DNA of 64,000 nt from an uncultured Clostridia bacterium (GTDB lineage: Bacteria; Bacillota; Clostridia; Christensenellales; Borkfalkiaceae): contig CANQNO010000002.1 in the NCBI GenBank assembly GCA_947625245.1, forward strand, positions 82,453 to 146,452. Reading direction: 5' to 3'. Shown here piece after piece: positions 7,104-15,613 of this stretch (the stretch's first letter is position 1; each line of letters begins with the position of its first letter). The notes below the pieces were generated by a model that was not told where the DNA came from, made no database searches, and saw nothing but the letters and a program-made list of their open reading frames with translations. Position numbers and translations under genes: made by a program.

Positions 7104-8339
7104 ATGAAAAACGTAATTGTCGGTCAGTCAGGCGGACCCACCGCCGTAATAAATTCGAGTTTGCTCGGCGTATACAAAACCGCGACGGACAGGGGCGCGG
7201 ATATAGTCTACGGGATGGTTCACGGCATAAAAGGGCTTTTGGAAAGGGATATAGTGGACCTTTCCCAGCGGTTTAAAAACGACCTTGACAACGACCTTTT
7301 AAAGAGGACCCCGTCCTCGTTTTTGGGCTCGTGCCGCTATAAACTTCCCGACGTAAAGGGCAATGCGGAAATTTACGAAAAGATTTTCAAAATACTGTCG
7401 GATCTTGAAATTTACGCCTTTTTCTATATCGGCGGCAACGATTCGATGGATACCATCAAAAAGTTGACCGACTACGGTGCGGAAATACACAGCCCCATAA
7501 GGTTTATAGGCGTTCCCAAAACCATAGACAACGACCTTGCCGTCACCGACCATACTCCGGGCTTCGGCAGTGCGGCAAAGTACATAGCGGCTACCACTAA
7601 GGAAATTATCCGCGACGGGCTTGTTTACGACTATCCCGTCGTCTCCATAATAGAAGTTATGGGGCGCAACGCGGGCTGGCTCACTGCGGCTACCGCGCTT
7701 GCAAAGGGCGAGGACTGCGAGGGAGTGGACGCAATTTATCTACCCGAAGTGGTTTTCGACCGTGAAAAATTCCTCAATTTTGTGGGCAACCTCTTAAAGC
7801 AAAACCGTTCGGTCGTTATAGCCGTCTCCGAGGGCATAAAGATAGCCGACGGCAGATATGTATGCGAACTTTCCGAGCATGTAGACTATGTCGACGCTTT
7901 CGGGCACAAACAGCTTGCGGGCACGGCGCGCTATCTTGCGGGCGAAGTCGCAAAGACTTTCGGCGTAAAGACGAGGGCTATAGAGCTTTCTTCGCTCCAG
8001 CGCTGTGCGTCGCATATCCAGTCCCGCGTGGACGTGACCGAAGCATACAACGCGGGCGGCGCGGCTGTAAAAGCGGCGTTCGAGGGCTTGAACGGTCAGG
8101 TTATAACCCTTAAAAGGATCACCGACGACCCCTATATGTGCATAACCGAACCCGCCGACGTGCATTTTATAGCCAACGTCGAAAAGAAGGTGCCTTTGGA
8201 GTGGATAACCCCCGACGGCGCAAACGTGAAGAGGGAGCTTACGCGCTATATTTTCCCGCTTATTCAGGGCGAAATCGCGCCTTTATGGGTAAACGGCTTG
8301 CCCAGACATATCCGTCTTAACGTATCCACCAAAAAATAA
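7104..8339 (+). CDS. pfp: Diphosphate--fructose-6-phosphate 1-phosphotransferase (PPi-PFK)
   Basis: Glycolytic enzyme converting fructose 6-phosphate to fructose 1,6-bisphosphate with pyrophosphate as phosphoryl donor, reversibly; cytoplasmic. 411 residues from the ATG with GGGGGA in front; an upstream in-frame ATG at 7047 lacks an RBS and falls just after the promoter. Motifs: GQSGGPT (7-13), GGNDS (110-114) and PKTIDNDL (138-145). The D113 that follows N112, where ATP-PFKs have glycine, together with K139 is the diagnostic pair for PPi use. Monocistronic. Confidence 0.93.
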   Translation: MKNVIVGQSGGPTAVINSSLLGVYKTATDRGADIVYGMVHGIKGLLERDIVDLSQRFKNDLDNDLLKRTPSSFLGSCRYKLPDVKGNAEIYEKIFKILSDLEIYAFFYIGGNDSMDTIKKLTDYGAEIHSPIRFIGVPKTIDNDLAVTDHTPGFGSAAKYIAATTKEIIRDGLVYDYPVVSIIEVMGRNAGWLTAATALAKGEDCEGVDAIYLPEVVFDREKFLNFVGNLLKQNRSVVIAVSEGIKIADGRYVCELSEHVDYVDAFGHKQLAGTARYLAGEVAKTFGVKTRAIELSSLQRCASHIQSRVDVTEAYNAGGAAVKAAFEGLNGQVITLKRITDDPYMCITEPADVHFIANVEKKVPLEWITPDGANVKRELTRYIFPLIQGEIAPLWVNGLPRHIRLNVSTKK

Positions 8340-8345
8340 TTTTTC

Positions 8346-8376
8346 ACCGCGGCTTAGCCGCGGTTTTATTTTTTGT
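8346..8376 (+). terminator. Terminator of pfp
   Basis: ACCGCGG (8346-8352) pairs with CCGCGGT (8358-8364), then a T-rich tract; it also lies at the 3' end of the minus-strand gene at 8366. Confidence 0.85.
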
Positions 8377-8581
8377 TTTTAAGCCTGTTGCTTATTTGTT
8401 CGTGCCGCACGAGCGCTTCGTACATTATGTTCGGCATCGTTGCCGCGTTCGTCTGCGGTGCGGCGTGGCTTGCCTCCGGGGGCGGCGCGGACGGGGCTTT
8501 GGGTTCGGCGCGTTGCTCTTTTTGGGCGCTTTTCAGCCCGTCTATTGCTTTCAGTAAGTTCAGAAGTGCAAATTTTTCCAA
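8366..8581 (-). CDS. Small hypothetical protein
   Basis: 71 residues starting from a TTG placed nine bases after AAGGAG; the overlapping ATG in another frame (8379-8621) gives a low-complexity arginine-rich product and is rejected. N-terminal 20 residues look helical (KFALLNLLKAIDGLK), the middle is a proline/alanine-rich linker, and the C-terminus PNIMYEALVRHEQISNRL looks like a conserved amphipathic helix. Function unknown. It converges with pfp and is divergent from the lipoprotein gene at 8707. Confidence 0.55.
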   Translation of the reverse strand: MEKFALLNLLKAIDGLKSAQKEQRAEPKAPSAPPPEASHAAPQTNAATMPNIMYEALVRHEQISNRLKNKK

Positions 8582-8631
8582 AAACCATACTCCTTTTTAT
8601 ATATTTTTTTGTCAAATACAAGTTAAATTTA

Positions 8632-8660
8632 TTGCTTAAAAATATAGTTTGGTATATAAT
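8632..8660 (+). promoter_or_regulatory. Promoter of the lipoprotein gene
   Basis: TTGCTT, 17-base spacer, TATAAT. Confidence 0.65.
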
Positions 8661-8706
8661 TGATAGTACTTAAAATGTAAGTTTCTCTTCGGGAGATTTA
8701 TTTATA

Positions 8707-10977
8707 ATGAAAAAACCTGTTACTAAAATTATATGCGCGACGCTTGCAACGGTTGTTGCGGCGGGTATTTCCGCCGCCGCGGGCTGCTCGCCTTACAACA
8801 AGAGCATACAGCTTTCGGGCGAAGATATCTTCACCGCGGATAAAGCCGTATCGAACGGCGGGTTTGCCGTTGAAAAGGGCGGTTACGTCTACTTTATTAA
8901 CGGCGTTACCGACAACACTGCGGACAACACTTACGGTACGCCCGACAAAGGCGCCATAAAGCGCATTTCCAAAAAGGATCTTGCCGCGCACAACTATGCT
9001 TCCGCCGAAACGGTCGTTCCCCAGATTTCCTATTCGGGCAACAACAACGCGGGCTTGTTCATTTACGGCGACTATATCTACTATTCCACGCCGTCCAATG
9101 TCAGGGACGCCGAAGGCAACGTCAGGAACGGCGAACTCGAATTGAAGAGCGCAAAGCTCGACGGTACGGAATCCATCAAAAACGCCTATATCACTTTCCC
9201 CGACGCTTCGTACGATTTCCGTTTCGTTGAGGAGGGCGGCGAAGTGTATGCGCTTTACGCGGCTACGGGCGAAACGCTGTTCGGCGAATCTTCGGGCGTC
9301 ACCAATCTTCACTCCTTAAAGCTTTCTTCGGGCGTAAACACCCTGCTCGCATACGACGTTGCGTCCTATAAATTCGACGCGGAAGATAAGACAAATCCCG
9401 TAGTCGTATATACCATGGGCGTTTCGGGTTTCGAGACGGGCTCTTCCGAAAACTACAACCAGCTTTACAAAGTTTCGGCTTCTCAAACCGTGCCCAACGA
9501 ATACGATACGGGCAGCCTCGTTTGGTGGAAAGACGGCGAAAACAGATACGTCAACTGCGGACAGCTCGTATTCGACGGAATAGGCGGCAGCGATGCCACA
9601 AGCAAGACCCCGTTCAACTACGAGCCTGGCGACAAGACAATAAAGAACGATCACCAGTATACCTACACGCTCGAAGCGTACGTAAACGGCAATCTCTTCT
9701 ACACCCGCCATACTCCCCAGAATTCTTCGGAATATCTTTACAGCGTAAAACTTGAAGATGCGGGCGGTGAAAATTACAATCCCGTAACCGCAAACCCCGC
9801 GCAGGGCGAGGGATATATCCTCGAAAGCGGCACCACGGCTGATTCTTTCAAGTATATATTCGGTGAAAACGGCTCGCTCGAAGCCGTGCTGTACTCCGAA
9901 AGTTCGGGCGGCATTTCCATAAACCGCGTAAAAGACGGGGCGCTTTCCCGCGATATCAACAACGAAACTTACTACCGCATAGTAAGATCGGGTTCGGCTA
10001 CCATACTTAACATCGATACCCAAAACGGATATGTCTATTATTCGCTGACGGGCGGCAACGGCTACACTTTCTACCGCGTTAAATATACGGGCGGCTGGAG
10101 AGATTACGACGGTATGTTCGGGAGCGACGAAGTTAACGATTTCACTCCCGTGCGCATCCTCGACCTCGACGCTTCTTCCGATTGGTACAACCCCGAATTC
10201 ATAGCCGGCAACATACTGTTCGCTTCCGAAACGGACAATATGGCAGATTACAACTATATAATGGCGTTCGACCTCACCGAGGACGGCAATGTTATGGATA
10301 ACAACCGCATAGACGCCCTCAACAAGCAGTACGACAAAATTATCGGCACGGACGGAATAATCGCCGGCTATGCAGATGCGGATAAGTACGAAACAGCTAT
10401 TTACGCCAATCTTTCGGACGCGGCGAGATACCTGTTCTATACTGCGGACAAGGCGTACGTAGACGAGCTTGCAACTCTTTGCAACGCGGAAGTAGAGGAA
10501 GGCGCGGATTTGGTTTATTCCGACTCCACTTTAAAAAAGCTTTCCGAATTCCTCGCCCCCGCCGAAGACAACGACTGGAAAGATTATTGCGGTCACCGCA
10601 ACGTCAACGGACAGGAAGTTTACGCTAACCGCCGCGACTACTACTATTCCGTGCTCGGCACAATGACCGAAGAGGACGCAGACGCGCTTATGGAGAGTTT
10701 CAGGGCAGAATATCTCGTGAACCCTCCCGAAGAAGAACCCACGCCCACCTGGTGGGACGGGCTCAACACGGCTGCGCGCGCGCTGTTCATAACGGGCATG
10801 TGCATTTTGGGCGTACTCGCTGTGGGCGGCATTGTAATAGGCTGCATAGCGCTGGTGCGCAAAGCGCGTACGGGCAAAGCGGAAGGCGGTACAAGGCGCC
10901 GCAGAATTAAGGTAGATACTACCGACGACAAAAATATCGACGTTTACGGACAGGGCGGCGACGGCAAGGAAGAGTAA
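8707..10977 (+). CDS. Large lipoprotein with C-terminal membrane anchor, function unknown
   Basis: 756 residues. A signal peptide ends in the lipobox AAGC (24-27), so C27 should be lipidated. The bulk is extracytoplasmic and rich in GGYVYFINGV, GDYIYYSTPS and NGYVYYSLTGG-like segments, which read as repeated beta-blades of the DUF5050/propeller type. Near the C-terminus a hydrophobic helix (about 690-715) is followed by a basic and acidic cytoplasmic tail of some 40 residues. A protein lipidated at one end and membrane-spanning at the other is unusual. Monocistronic with promoter and terminator. No enzymatic motif seen; a sensor or surface scaffold is only a guess. Confidence 0.8.
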   Translation: MKKPVTKIICATLATVVAAGISAAAGCSPYNKSIQLSGEDIFTADKAVSNGGFAVEKGGYVYFINGVTDNTADNTYGTPDKGAIKRISKKDLAAHNYASAETVVPQISYSGNNNAGLFIYGDYIYYSTPSNVRDAEGNVRNGELELKSAKLDGTESIKNAYITFPDASYDFRFVEEGGEVYALYAATGETLFGESSGVTNLHSLKLSSGVNTLLAYDVASYKFDAEDKTNPVVVYTMGVSGFETGSSENYNQLYKVSASQTVPNEYDTGSLVWWKDGENRYVNCGQLVFDGIGGSDATSKTPFNYEPGDKTIKNDHQYTYTLEAYVNGNLFYTRHTPQNSSEYLYSVKLEDAGGENYNPVTANPAQGEGYILESGTTADSFKYIFGENGSLEAVLYSESSGGISINRVKDGALSRDINNETYYRIVRSGSATILNIDTQNGYVYYSLTGGNGYTFYRVKYTGGWRDYDGMFGSDEVNDFTPVRILDLDASSDWYNPEFIAGNILFASETDNMADYNYIMAFDLTEDGNVMDNNRIDALNKQYDKIIGTDGIIAGYADADKYETAIYANLSDAARYLFYTADKAYVDELATLCNAEVEEGADLVYSDSTLKKLSEFLAPAEDNDWKDYCGHRNVNGQEVYANRRDYYYSVLGTMTEEDADALMESFRAEYLVNPPEEEPTPTWWDGLNTAARALFITGMCILGVLAVGGIVIGCIALVRKARTGKAEGGTRRRRIKVDTTDDKNIDVYGQGGDGKEE

Positions 10978-11012
10978 GTTTTACCCGTAAAATAAAATTT
11001 GATTAAAATTTA

Positions 11013-11048
11013 AAAAGGCGTCTTTGCAGCGGCAAAGACGCCTTTTTT
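11013..11048 (+). terminator. Terminator after the lipoprotein gene
   Basis: AAGGCGTCTTTGC (11015-11027) pairs with GCAAAGACGCCTT (11032-11044), loop AGCG, then T run. Confidence 0.92.
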
Positions 11049-11153
11049 CCCGATTAAAACAGTTTTTTGCATATCTGCCGCGAAAGTTGCATAAACTCGC
11101 ATATTATAGCCGCTGTTTCGTTGAAAATTTTTAAAATTTCCACGGTAAAACAG

Positions 11154-11182
11154 TTTACAAACAGGACAAATATGAATATAAT
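11154..11182 (+). promoter_or_regulatory. Promoter of the zinc-ribbon gene
   Basis: TTTACA, 17-base spacer, TATAAT; leaves a leader of about 68 bases before the chosen ATG. Confidence 0.65.
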
Positions 11183-11256
11183 GTTACCGATTTACAGCAA
11201 CATATATTTGTGTGCGGAATATGCTGTATAAAGGCTTCCACGGAGTTGATACGTTT

Positions 11257-11778
11257 ATGGTCAGATATGTAAAATGCCCGAGATGCGATTTGAACTATAT
11301 CGACGGCGAAAAACAGGAGTATTGCGACGTCTGCATAGCCGAAATGAAAGGCAACAAATTGCAGTTTGCGGATCTTGACGACGACGAGCTTGAAGAAGAG
11401 CTCGACGCCGAACTCGAAAACGACGGAATATGCCCCGTATGCGGAGTGAACCCCATCGCCGCGGGCGAAAAGATGTGCGAAAGCTGCCGCCGCCAGAAAG
11501 AGTACGAAGAGGACGAGCTGGATATAGATAAGGACGAGGAGTGGAAAAACTACCTCGACGAGGACGACGCCGAACTCTCAACCGAAGAGACGGAGCTTGA
11601 CGCCGAACTCAAAGCCGAACTCGAAGAAGAGGACGAAGAGGAAGAGGACGAAATGTACCACGGCGAGGACGACGGCTTCGAGAGCGAGGACGTGGAATCG
11701 CTGGAAGAACTCAGCGACGAAGACTTCGACGACGATGACGACGATGATGACGACGAAGAAGAGGACGACGATTTTTAA
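11257..11778 (+). CDS. Zinc-ribbon protein with long acidic tail
   Basis: 173 residues from the ATG at 11257 (MVRYVKCPRC); an upstream frame start at 11212 adds residues with no RBS. Two zinc-finger-like halves are present: C7/C10 with C23/C26, and C59/C62 with C74/C77. From about residue 85 the chain is nearly all Asp and Glu, ending in a run of aspartates. The architecture suggests a nucleic-acid or ribosome-associated protein or DNA mimic, but no named family is recognised. Own promoter and terminator; followed by veg. Confidence 0.75.
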   Translation: MVRYVKCPRCDLNYIDGEKQEYCDVCIAEMKGNKLQFADLDDDELEEELDAELENDGICPVCGVNPIAAGEKMCESCRRQKEYEEDELDIDKDEEWKNYLDEDDAELSTEETELDAELKAELEEEDEEEEDEMYHGEDDGFESEDVESLEELSDEDFDDDDDDDDDEEEDDDF

Positions 11779-11810
11779 TAAGATATTTTTAGTAAGATAT
11801 GGGCTTAAAG

Positions 11811-11845
11811 GCGGTTCGCGCAGCGGCGCGGACCGCATATTTTTT
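11811..11845 (+). terminator. Terminator after the zinc-ribbon gene
   Basis: GCGGTTCGCG (11811-11820) pairs with CGCGGACCGC (11827-11836) with one G-U pair, then ATATTTTTT. Confidence 0.8.
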
Positions 11846-11863
11846 ACCTGAATTGGCAAAAAT

Positions 11864-12115
11864 ATGTATATGATTAAGTCTGTATTGAACATAGACACAA
11901 TAAAAGAGACGGTAAAAAATCTTTACGGAAAGGCGGTTACCGTAAAACTGAATTTAGGCAGAAACAAATTCGTCACTTTCCCCGCCACGTTGAACGGGAT
12001 ATACCCTTCCCTTTTCACCGTCAGCCCCGACGACAAAAATTTTTTGGGCAAAACGGCGTATTCCTATTCCGAAATACTCTGCGGCAGGGTAAAAATAAAA
12101 CCCGCAATCAGGTAA
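11864..12115 (+). CDS. veg: Veg family protein
   Basis: 83 residues. Matches the short Veg family (DUF1021) by the block GKAVTVKLNLGRNK, the IYPSLFTV segment and the C-terminal YSYSEILCGRVKI, in the expected spacing. In Bacillus subtilis Veg stimulates biofilm formation by countering SinR; the biochemical action is unsettled. The start could be the ATG at 11864 or at 11870; neither has a clear RBS. The order veg, DUF3794/LysM gene, ispE is typical of Clostridia and supports the call. Confidence 0.85.
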   Translation: MYMIKSVLNIDTIKETVKNLYGKAVTVKLNLGRNKFVTFPATLNGIYPSLFTVSPDDKNFLGKTAYSYSEILCGRVKIKPAIR

Positions 12116-12162
12116 TAAAGCGCAGCCCCGCGGCATATTATACCTTGTAACAGGGAGGAAAT

Positions 12163-13626
12163 ATGTTGAACGCAACTTATGCTTCGGGCGCTTATACCCG
12201 CAAAACAGCTAATATATCGGCGCAATCGATAGTCGAAATAAAGTTTACGGGCGATATGGGCGAGGTGGTCGCCGTATATCCGCAGGTATGTCTTACTTCC
12301 GCCGAGCCTTCGTCGGGCAGACTGAATTATTCGGGCAGGCTTATATGCACTCTGGTCTATTCGGACGGCGAAAACAAGCTCTGCCGCATACAAAAAGGCG
12401 CGGAATTTTCGCACCATGCAGACGACGAACGCATTGCGCCCGCACAAAGTTGCGACTGCACCCTTTCGTGCAAGCACACGGGACTCAAGCGGGAGGGTTC
12501 GGCATACGTCGCTTCCGTGGTAATAAACGCCGACGCCGAGTTGAGCGACCGTGCCGAAAGAAGCTATTTAAGTACGCTCGACGGCGCGGTGGTAAAGCGT
12601 GAAGAGGGAAAACTCTTTAACGCTGTAAGCTTTTCGGGCGAAAGCGAAGTCGAGGACGAGTTCAGCCTCGTCGCCACCGATATCCTCGTCCCGTCCGCAA
12701 AAGCCGTAGTGTCGGATTGCGGCGTAAAGGGCGGGGTAATAGAGGTCACGGGCGAAATATATCTCTCCCTGCTCGCCATGCGCGAGGGCTCGCCCGTCGC
12801 CGCGGACAGGGCGATTCCGTTCAAAGCCGAAATCCCCTGCGAACAGGCGGTCGTATCCTGCCCGGCAAGCTGCCGTGCGGAAATCAAGGATATGACCGTG
12901 GACTGCAAGGTGAACGAGGATCGCGGCAAGTCCGACATATCTTTCGGCGCCACCCTGTCGTTTAGCGGGAAATTTTTCGAAGAGGAGAGCGTCTCGCTCA
13001 TCACCGACGCGTTTTGCGTGGAAAAGGAACTAAACCTCAACTTTTCGGAAGAGAGCAACTATGTGTGCAAGGACATAAAGGTGTACACAGAGCGCGTGTC
13101 GGGGCTGTGCGCCGTAAAGGCTAAGCTCGACTACACCTGCGCCTTTTTGGCGGCGGCGTTGCCCGAAGCGGAATTTTCGCGTACGCTCGACGGTATAGGC
13201 GGCAGCGTGGTCGCCACCCTGTTATACGAGCAGAACGGCGAGATCCGCTCCACCGAAGTAAACCTGCCTTTCTCCACGCCCCTTTCGGGGTTGGGAACGG
13301 ATTGCGGCGATATCGCGGTCGCAGTCAGCGGCATGAGCATACGCCAGCGCGCAGAGGGGGAGTGCGAAGCCGAAGCCACTTTAAAAATCACCGCGGCAGA
13401 CGGAGAAACGCGGTCGATAAAATACCTTTCCGAAGTTACCGAAGGGGGCGACAAACGGCAGGACGACTGCGCCATTTCGGTGTATATGCCGTCGGCGGGC
13501 GACGACTTGTGGGCTACAGCCAAAAAGCTCAACGCCCCGCCCGAAAGCGTGTGCGCTTCCAATCCCGGGCTGGAATTTCCCCTTACGGGCAAGGAACGTA
13601 TCCTTATATTCCGCGGAAAGAATTAA
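12163..13626 (+). CDS. DUF3794 (SPOCS) and LysM domain protein, probably spore envelope
   Basis: 487 residues, RBS GGGAGGAAATATG. Repeated beta-rich units of the DUF3794/SPOCS type fill residues 1-420. The last 50 residues, starting at SVYMPSAGDDLWATAKKL and ending in PLTGKERILIF, form a LysM fold that binds glycan. This domain pair is characteristic of spore-coat or cortex-associated proteins of Clostridia, related in layout to SpoVID. No signal peptide, as expected for a protein made in the mother cell. Lies between veg and ispE. Confidence 0.85.
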   Translation: MLNATYASGAYTRKTANISAQSIVEIKFTGDMGEVVAVYPQVCLTSAEPSSGRLNYSGRLICTLVYSDGENKLCRIQKGAEFSHHADDERIAPAQSCDCTLSCKHTGLKREGSAYVASVVINADAELSDRAERSYLSTLDGAVVKREEGKLFNAVSFSGESEVEDEFSLVATDILVPSAKAVVSDCGVKGGVIEVTGEIYLSLLAMREGSPVAADRAIPFKAEIPCEQAVVSCPASCRAEIKDMTVDCKVNEDRGKSDISFGATLSFSGKFFEEESVSLITDAFCVEKELNLNFSEESNYVCKDIKVYTERVSGLCAVKAKLDYTCAFLAAALPEAEFSRTLDGIGGSVVATLLYEQNGEIRSTEVNLPFSTPLSGLGTDCGDIAVAVSGMSIRQRAEGECEAEATLKITAADGETRSIKYLSEVTEGGDKRQDDCAISVYMPSAGDDLWATAKKLNAPPESVCASNPGLEFPLTGKERILIFRGKN

Positions 13627-13722
13627 GAGTTGTATTTTAAGTGGTTGCGCCGTGCGGCAGGTTTGCCGCACGGCGCAAATTTTTTTATTTTAAGGCATTG
13701 CCGTGCAAATTGCGCAAAATTA

Positions 13723-13751
13723 TTGAAATGCCCGCAAAAGTGTGCTATAAT
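13723..13751 (+). promoter_or_regulatory. ispE promoter, apparently giving a leaderless transcript
   Basis: TTGAAA (13723-13728), 17-base spacer, TATAAT (13746-13751). Transcription normally starts about seven bases after the -10 box, which is the A of the ispE ATG at 13758. No RBS lies in the six bases between. Confidence 0.7.
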
Positions 13752-13757
13752 TTTAAT

Positions 13758-14600
13758 ATGGCAGTACGCGTCAAAGCCTACGCAAAACTTAATCTCACCC
13801 TTTCGGTGACGGGCAAAGAGGGGGGATACCACCTTATAGACAGCCTTGTATGTTCGGTGGACCTGTACGACCTTATCGTGCTCTCAAAGCGCAAAGACGG
13901 GCTTGTAAACGTGCAAATGCACGGCATGGGCTCAGAACTTCTGCCATACGAAGAGAACAACGCCGTTAAAGCCGCAAAGATGTATATAAATACTTTCGGC
14001 GTGAACGGGGCGGACATAAAAATTTTTAAAAATATCCCGTTCGGCGCGGGGTTGGGCGGTTCTTCCGCGGACGCGGCGGGCGTCTTGCGCGGCATGGCGG
14101 AGCTGTACGGCGCAGGGAGCGAAAAACAGCTTAAAGAACTTTGCGACCTGTCGGGTTCGGATACGGGCTATATGCTTACGGGCGGATTTGCAAGGCTTTC
14201 GGGCAGGGGCGAAAAAGTTTCCCCCGTCCGTTCAAACGCCCGCCTCAACTTTTTACTGCTCGTGCCGGACGGCGGGGTTTCCACCGCGGAGTGTTACAGG
14301 CGTTACGATTCGTGCGGCGGCTTGCCCCTGTCTTCCGGCGCCGCGGAAACGGCGCTTATGGCGGGCGATGTAAAATCACTGGGCAAAAACCTGTTCAACG
14401 CGCTGTACAAACCCGCGGTTTCCTTAAATCCCCAAATAGAGACCGCCTATAAACAACTTATGGATTTTTCCCCCGCGGGCGCGGGCATGACGGGTTCGGG
14501 GAGCGGAGTTTTTGCGCTTTTCGAAACGCCCGAATTTGTGGATTGGGCAAAGAGCAGGTACCGCGGAAAGTTTGCGTCTTACAAGTTAAAAAGTGTGTAA
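13758..14600 (+). CDS. ispE: 4-diphosphocytidyl-2-C-methyl-D-erythritol kinase
   Basis: GHMP kinase of the non-mevalonate isoprenoid pathway, phosphorylating CDP-methylerythritol with ATP. 280 residues. Motif 1 KAYAKLNLTL (6-15), the ATP-binding loop PFGAGLGGSSADAAG (94-108) and the C-terminal MTGSGSGVFALF motif are all intact. The frame is open 39 codons further upstream, but the ATG at 13758 matches the family N-terminus and the promoter sits in the upstream part. Isoprenoid supply feeds undecaprenyl phosphate for the wall. Confidence 0.93.
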   Translation: MAVRVKAYAKLNLTLSVTGKEGGYHLIDSLVCSVDLYDLIVLSKRKDGLVNVQMHGMGSELLPYEENNAVKAAKMYINTFGVNGADIKIFKNIPFGAGLGGSSADAAGVLRGMAELYGAGSEKQLKELCDLSGSDTGYMLTGGFARLSGRGEKVSPVRSNARLNFLLLVPDGGVSTAECYRRYDSCGGLPLSSGAAETALMAGDVKSLGKNLFNALYKPAVSLNPQIETAYKQLMDFSPAGAGMTGSGSGVFALFETPEFVDWAKSRYRGKFASYKLKSV

Positions 14601-14687
14601 AATGCAACCTGTATCGCGTTTTGCGTAAAAAAAACAATACCCGCAGCGCATATTTGGCGGCGGCAATAATAACTTAGGAGTTTTATT

Positions 14688-15611
14688 ATGGCAGAGGAAA
14701 GGTTGATAGACGACGATTTGGACAGGAACAAAAAATACAAGATACGCAAAAACGCCGACGGGGAGGACGAACTGTACTTCGACGGCGAAGAGGAAGAGAG
14801 CGGCGGGTACAGCGCGGAGCTGTACGAAATCCCCGCCTTTTCGGAGGACGACGGCGACGCGGGCGTCCTCACCCCCGAGCAGATCGCCGAACGCGAAGAA
14901 TCCCGCCGTTTGGCGGAGGAGAACACGCGGCGGTACGTGGAAGAGCATATCGCCAAAGCCGAGGAGCAGTTTAAGAGCGGCGACGCCGAGGGCGCGCTCT
15001 TCAACCTTAATTCCGCGCGGAACGCCGACGGCAGGTGCGGCAAGGTATATGTCCTTAAAATGAAGGTTTTGACCCGAAACTTCAAGGATTTTTCGGCTTC
15101 GGACGACTGCCTTTCCTGTTCCGAGGGGGTAAGGCACTACTGTACGGACGAGCAGAAAGCCGAACTTTTCTCCCTTTCGGGGAACCTGAAAAAGCATATC
15201 GAAAAGCTTGAAGAGAACGCGGCGGCGCTGCACGTGGAGGTGGAATCCAAAAAAGCCGAACGCCGCGAAGTGTATGCCAAAGACCGCGGTACGGCAATAA
15301 AATGGTTCTCCCTTACGGCTGTGCCCTTTTTGGTCTGCCTTGTGCTCGCTGTGTCTTTCGGCTCTGTAATGTTTGCAAAGCAGAACGGCTTAAACCTTAT
15401 TTTAACAATAATCTTCGCCGCGCTCGCGGTAGTATTGTTCGTTGTTACCGCCTTTACTTCCCGTAAAATGTGGGTTGCAATGAAAAATTATTCCCTCAAC
15501 GAAAAAAATTCCTCCACGCGCATAGGCAGGGAGTACGAGGAGCAGTTGTCCGAAATCAAAAAACTCAAAACCGTGCTCTCTTCATTTTCGGCGGGCGGGG
15601 ATAACCAATAA
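14688..15611 (+). CDS. Membrane protein with TPR-like region, unknown function
   Basis: 307 residues. Residues 1-85 are very acidic. Residues 85-150 contain helix pairs resembling tetratricopeptide units (AEEQFKSGDAEGALFNL). A charged coiled coil spans about 160-200, and two transmembrane helices lie at about 208-230 and 237-260. The tail after 265 is again helical and soluble. RBS TAGGAG. The stop is two bases before the cysteine desulfurase start, so they share a transcript. No family recognised. Confidence 0.75.
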   Translation: MAEERLIDDDLDRNKKYKIRKNADGEDELYFDGEEEESGGYSAELYEIPAFSEDDGDAGVLTPEQIAEREESRRLAEENTRRYVEEHIAKAEEQFKSGDAEGALFNLNSARNADGRCGKVYVLKMKVLTRNFKDFSASDDCLSCSEGVRHYCTDEQKAELFSLSGNLKKHIEKLEENAAALHVEVESKKAERREVYAKDRGTAIKWFSLTAVPFLVCLVLAVSFGSVMFAKQNGLNLILTIIFAALAVVLFVVTAFTSRKMWVAMKNYSLNEKNSSTRIGREYEEQLSEIKKLKTVLSSFSAGGDNQ

Positions 15612-15613
15612 AA

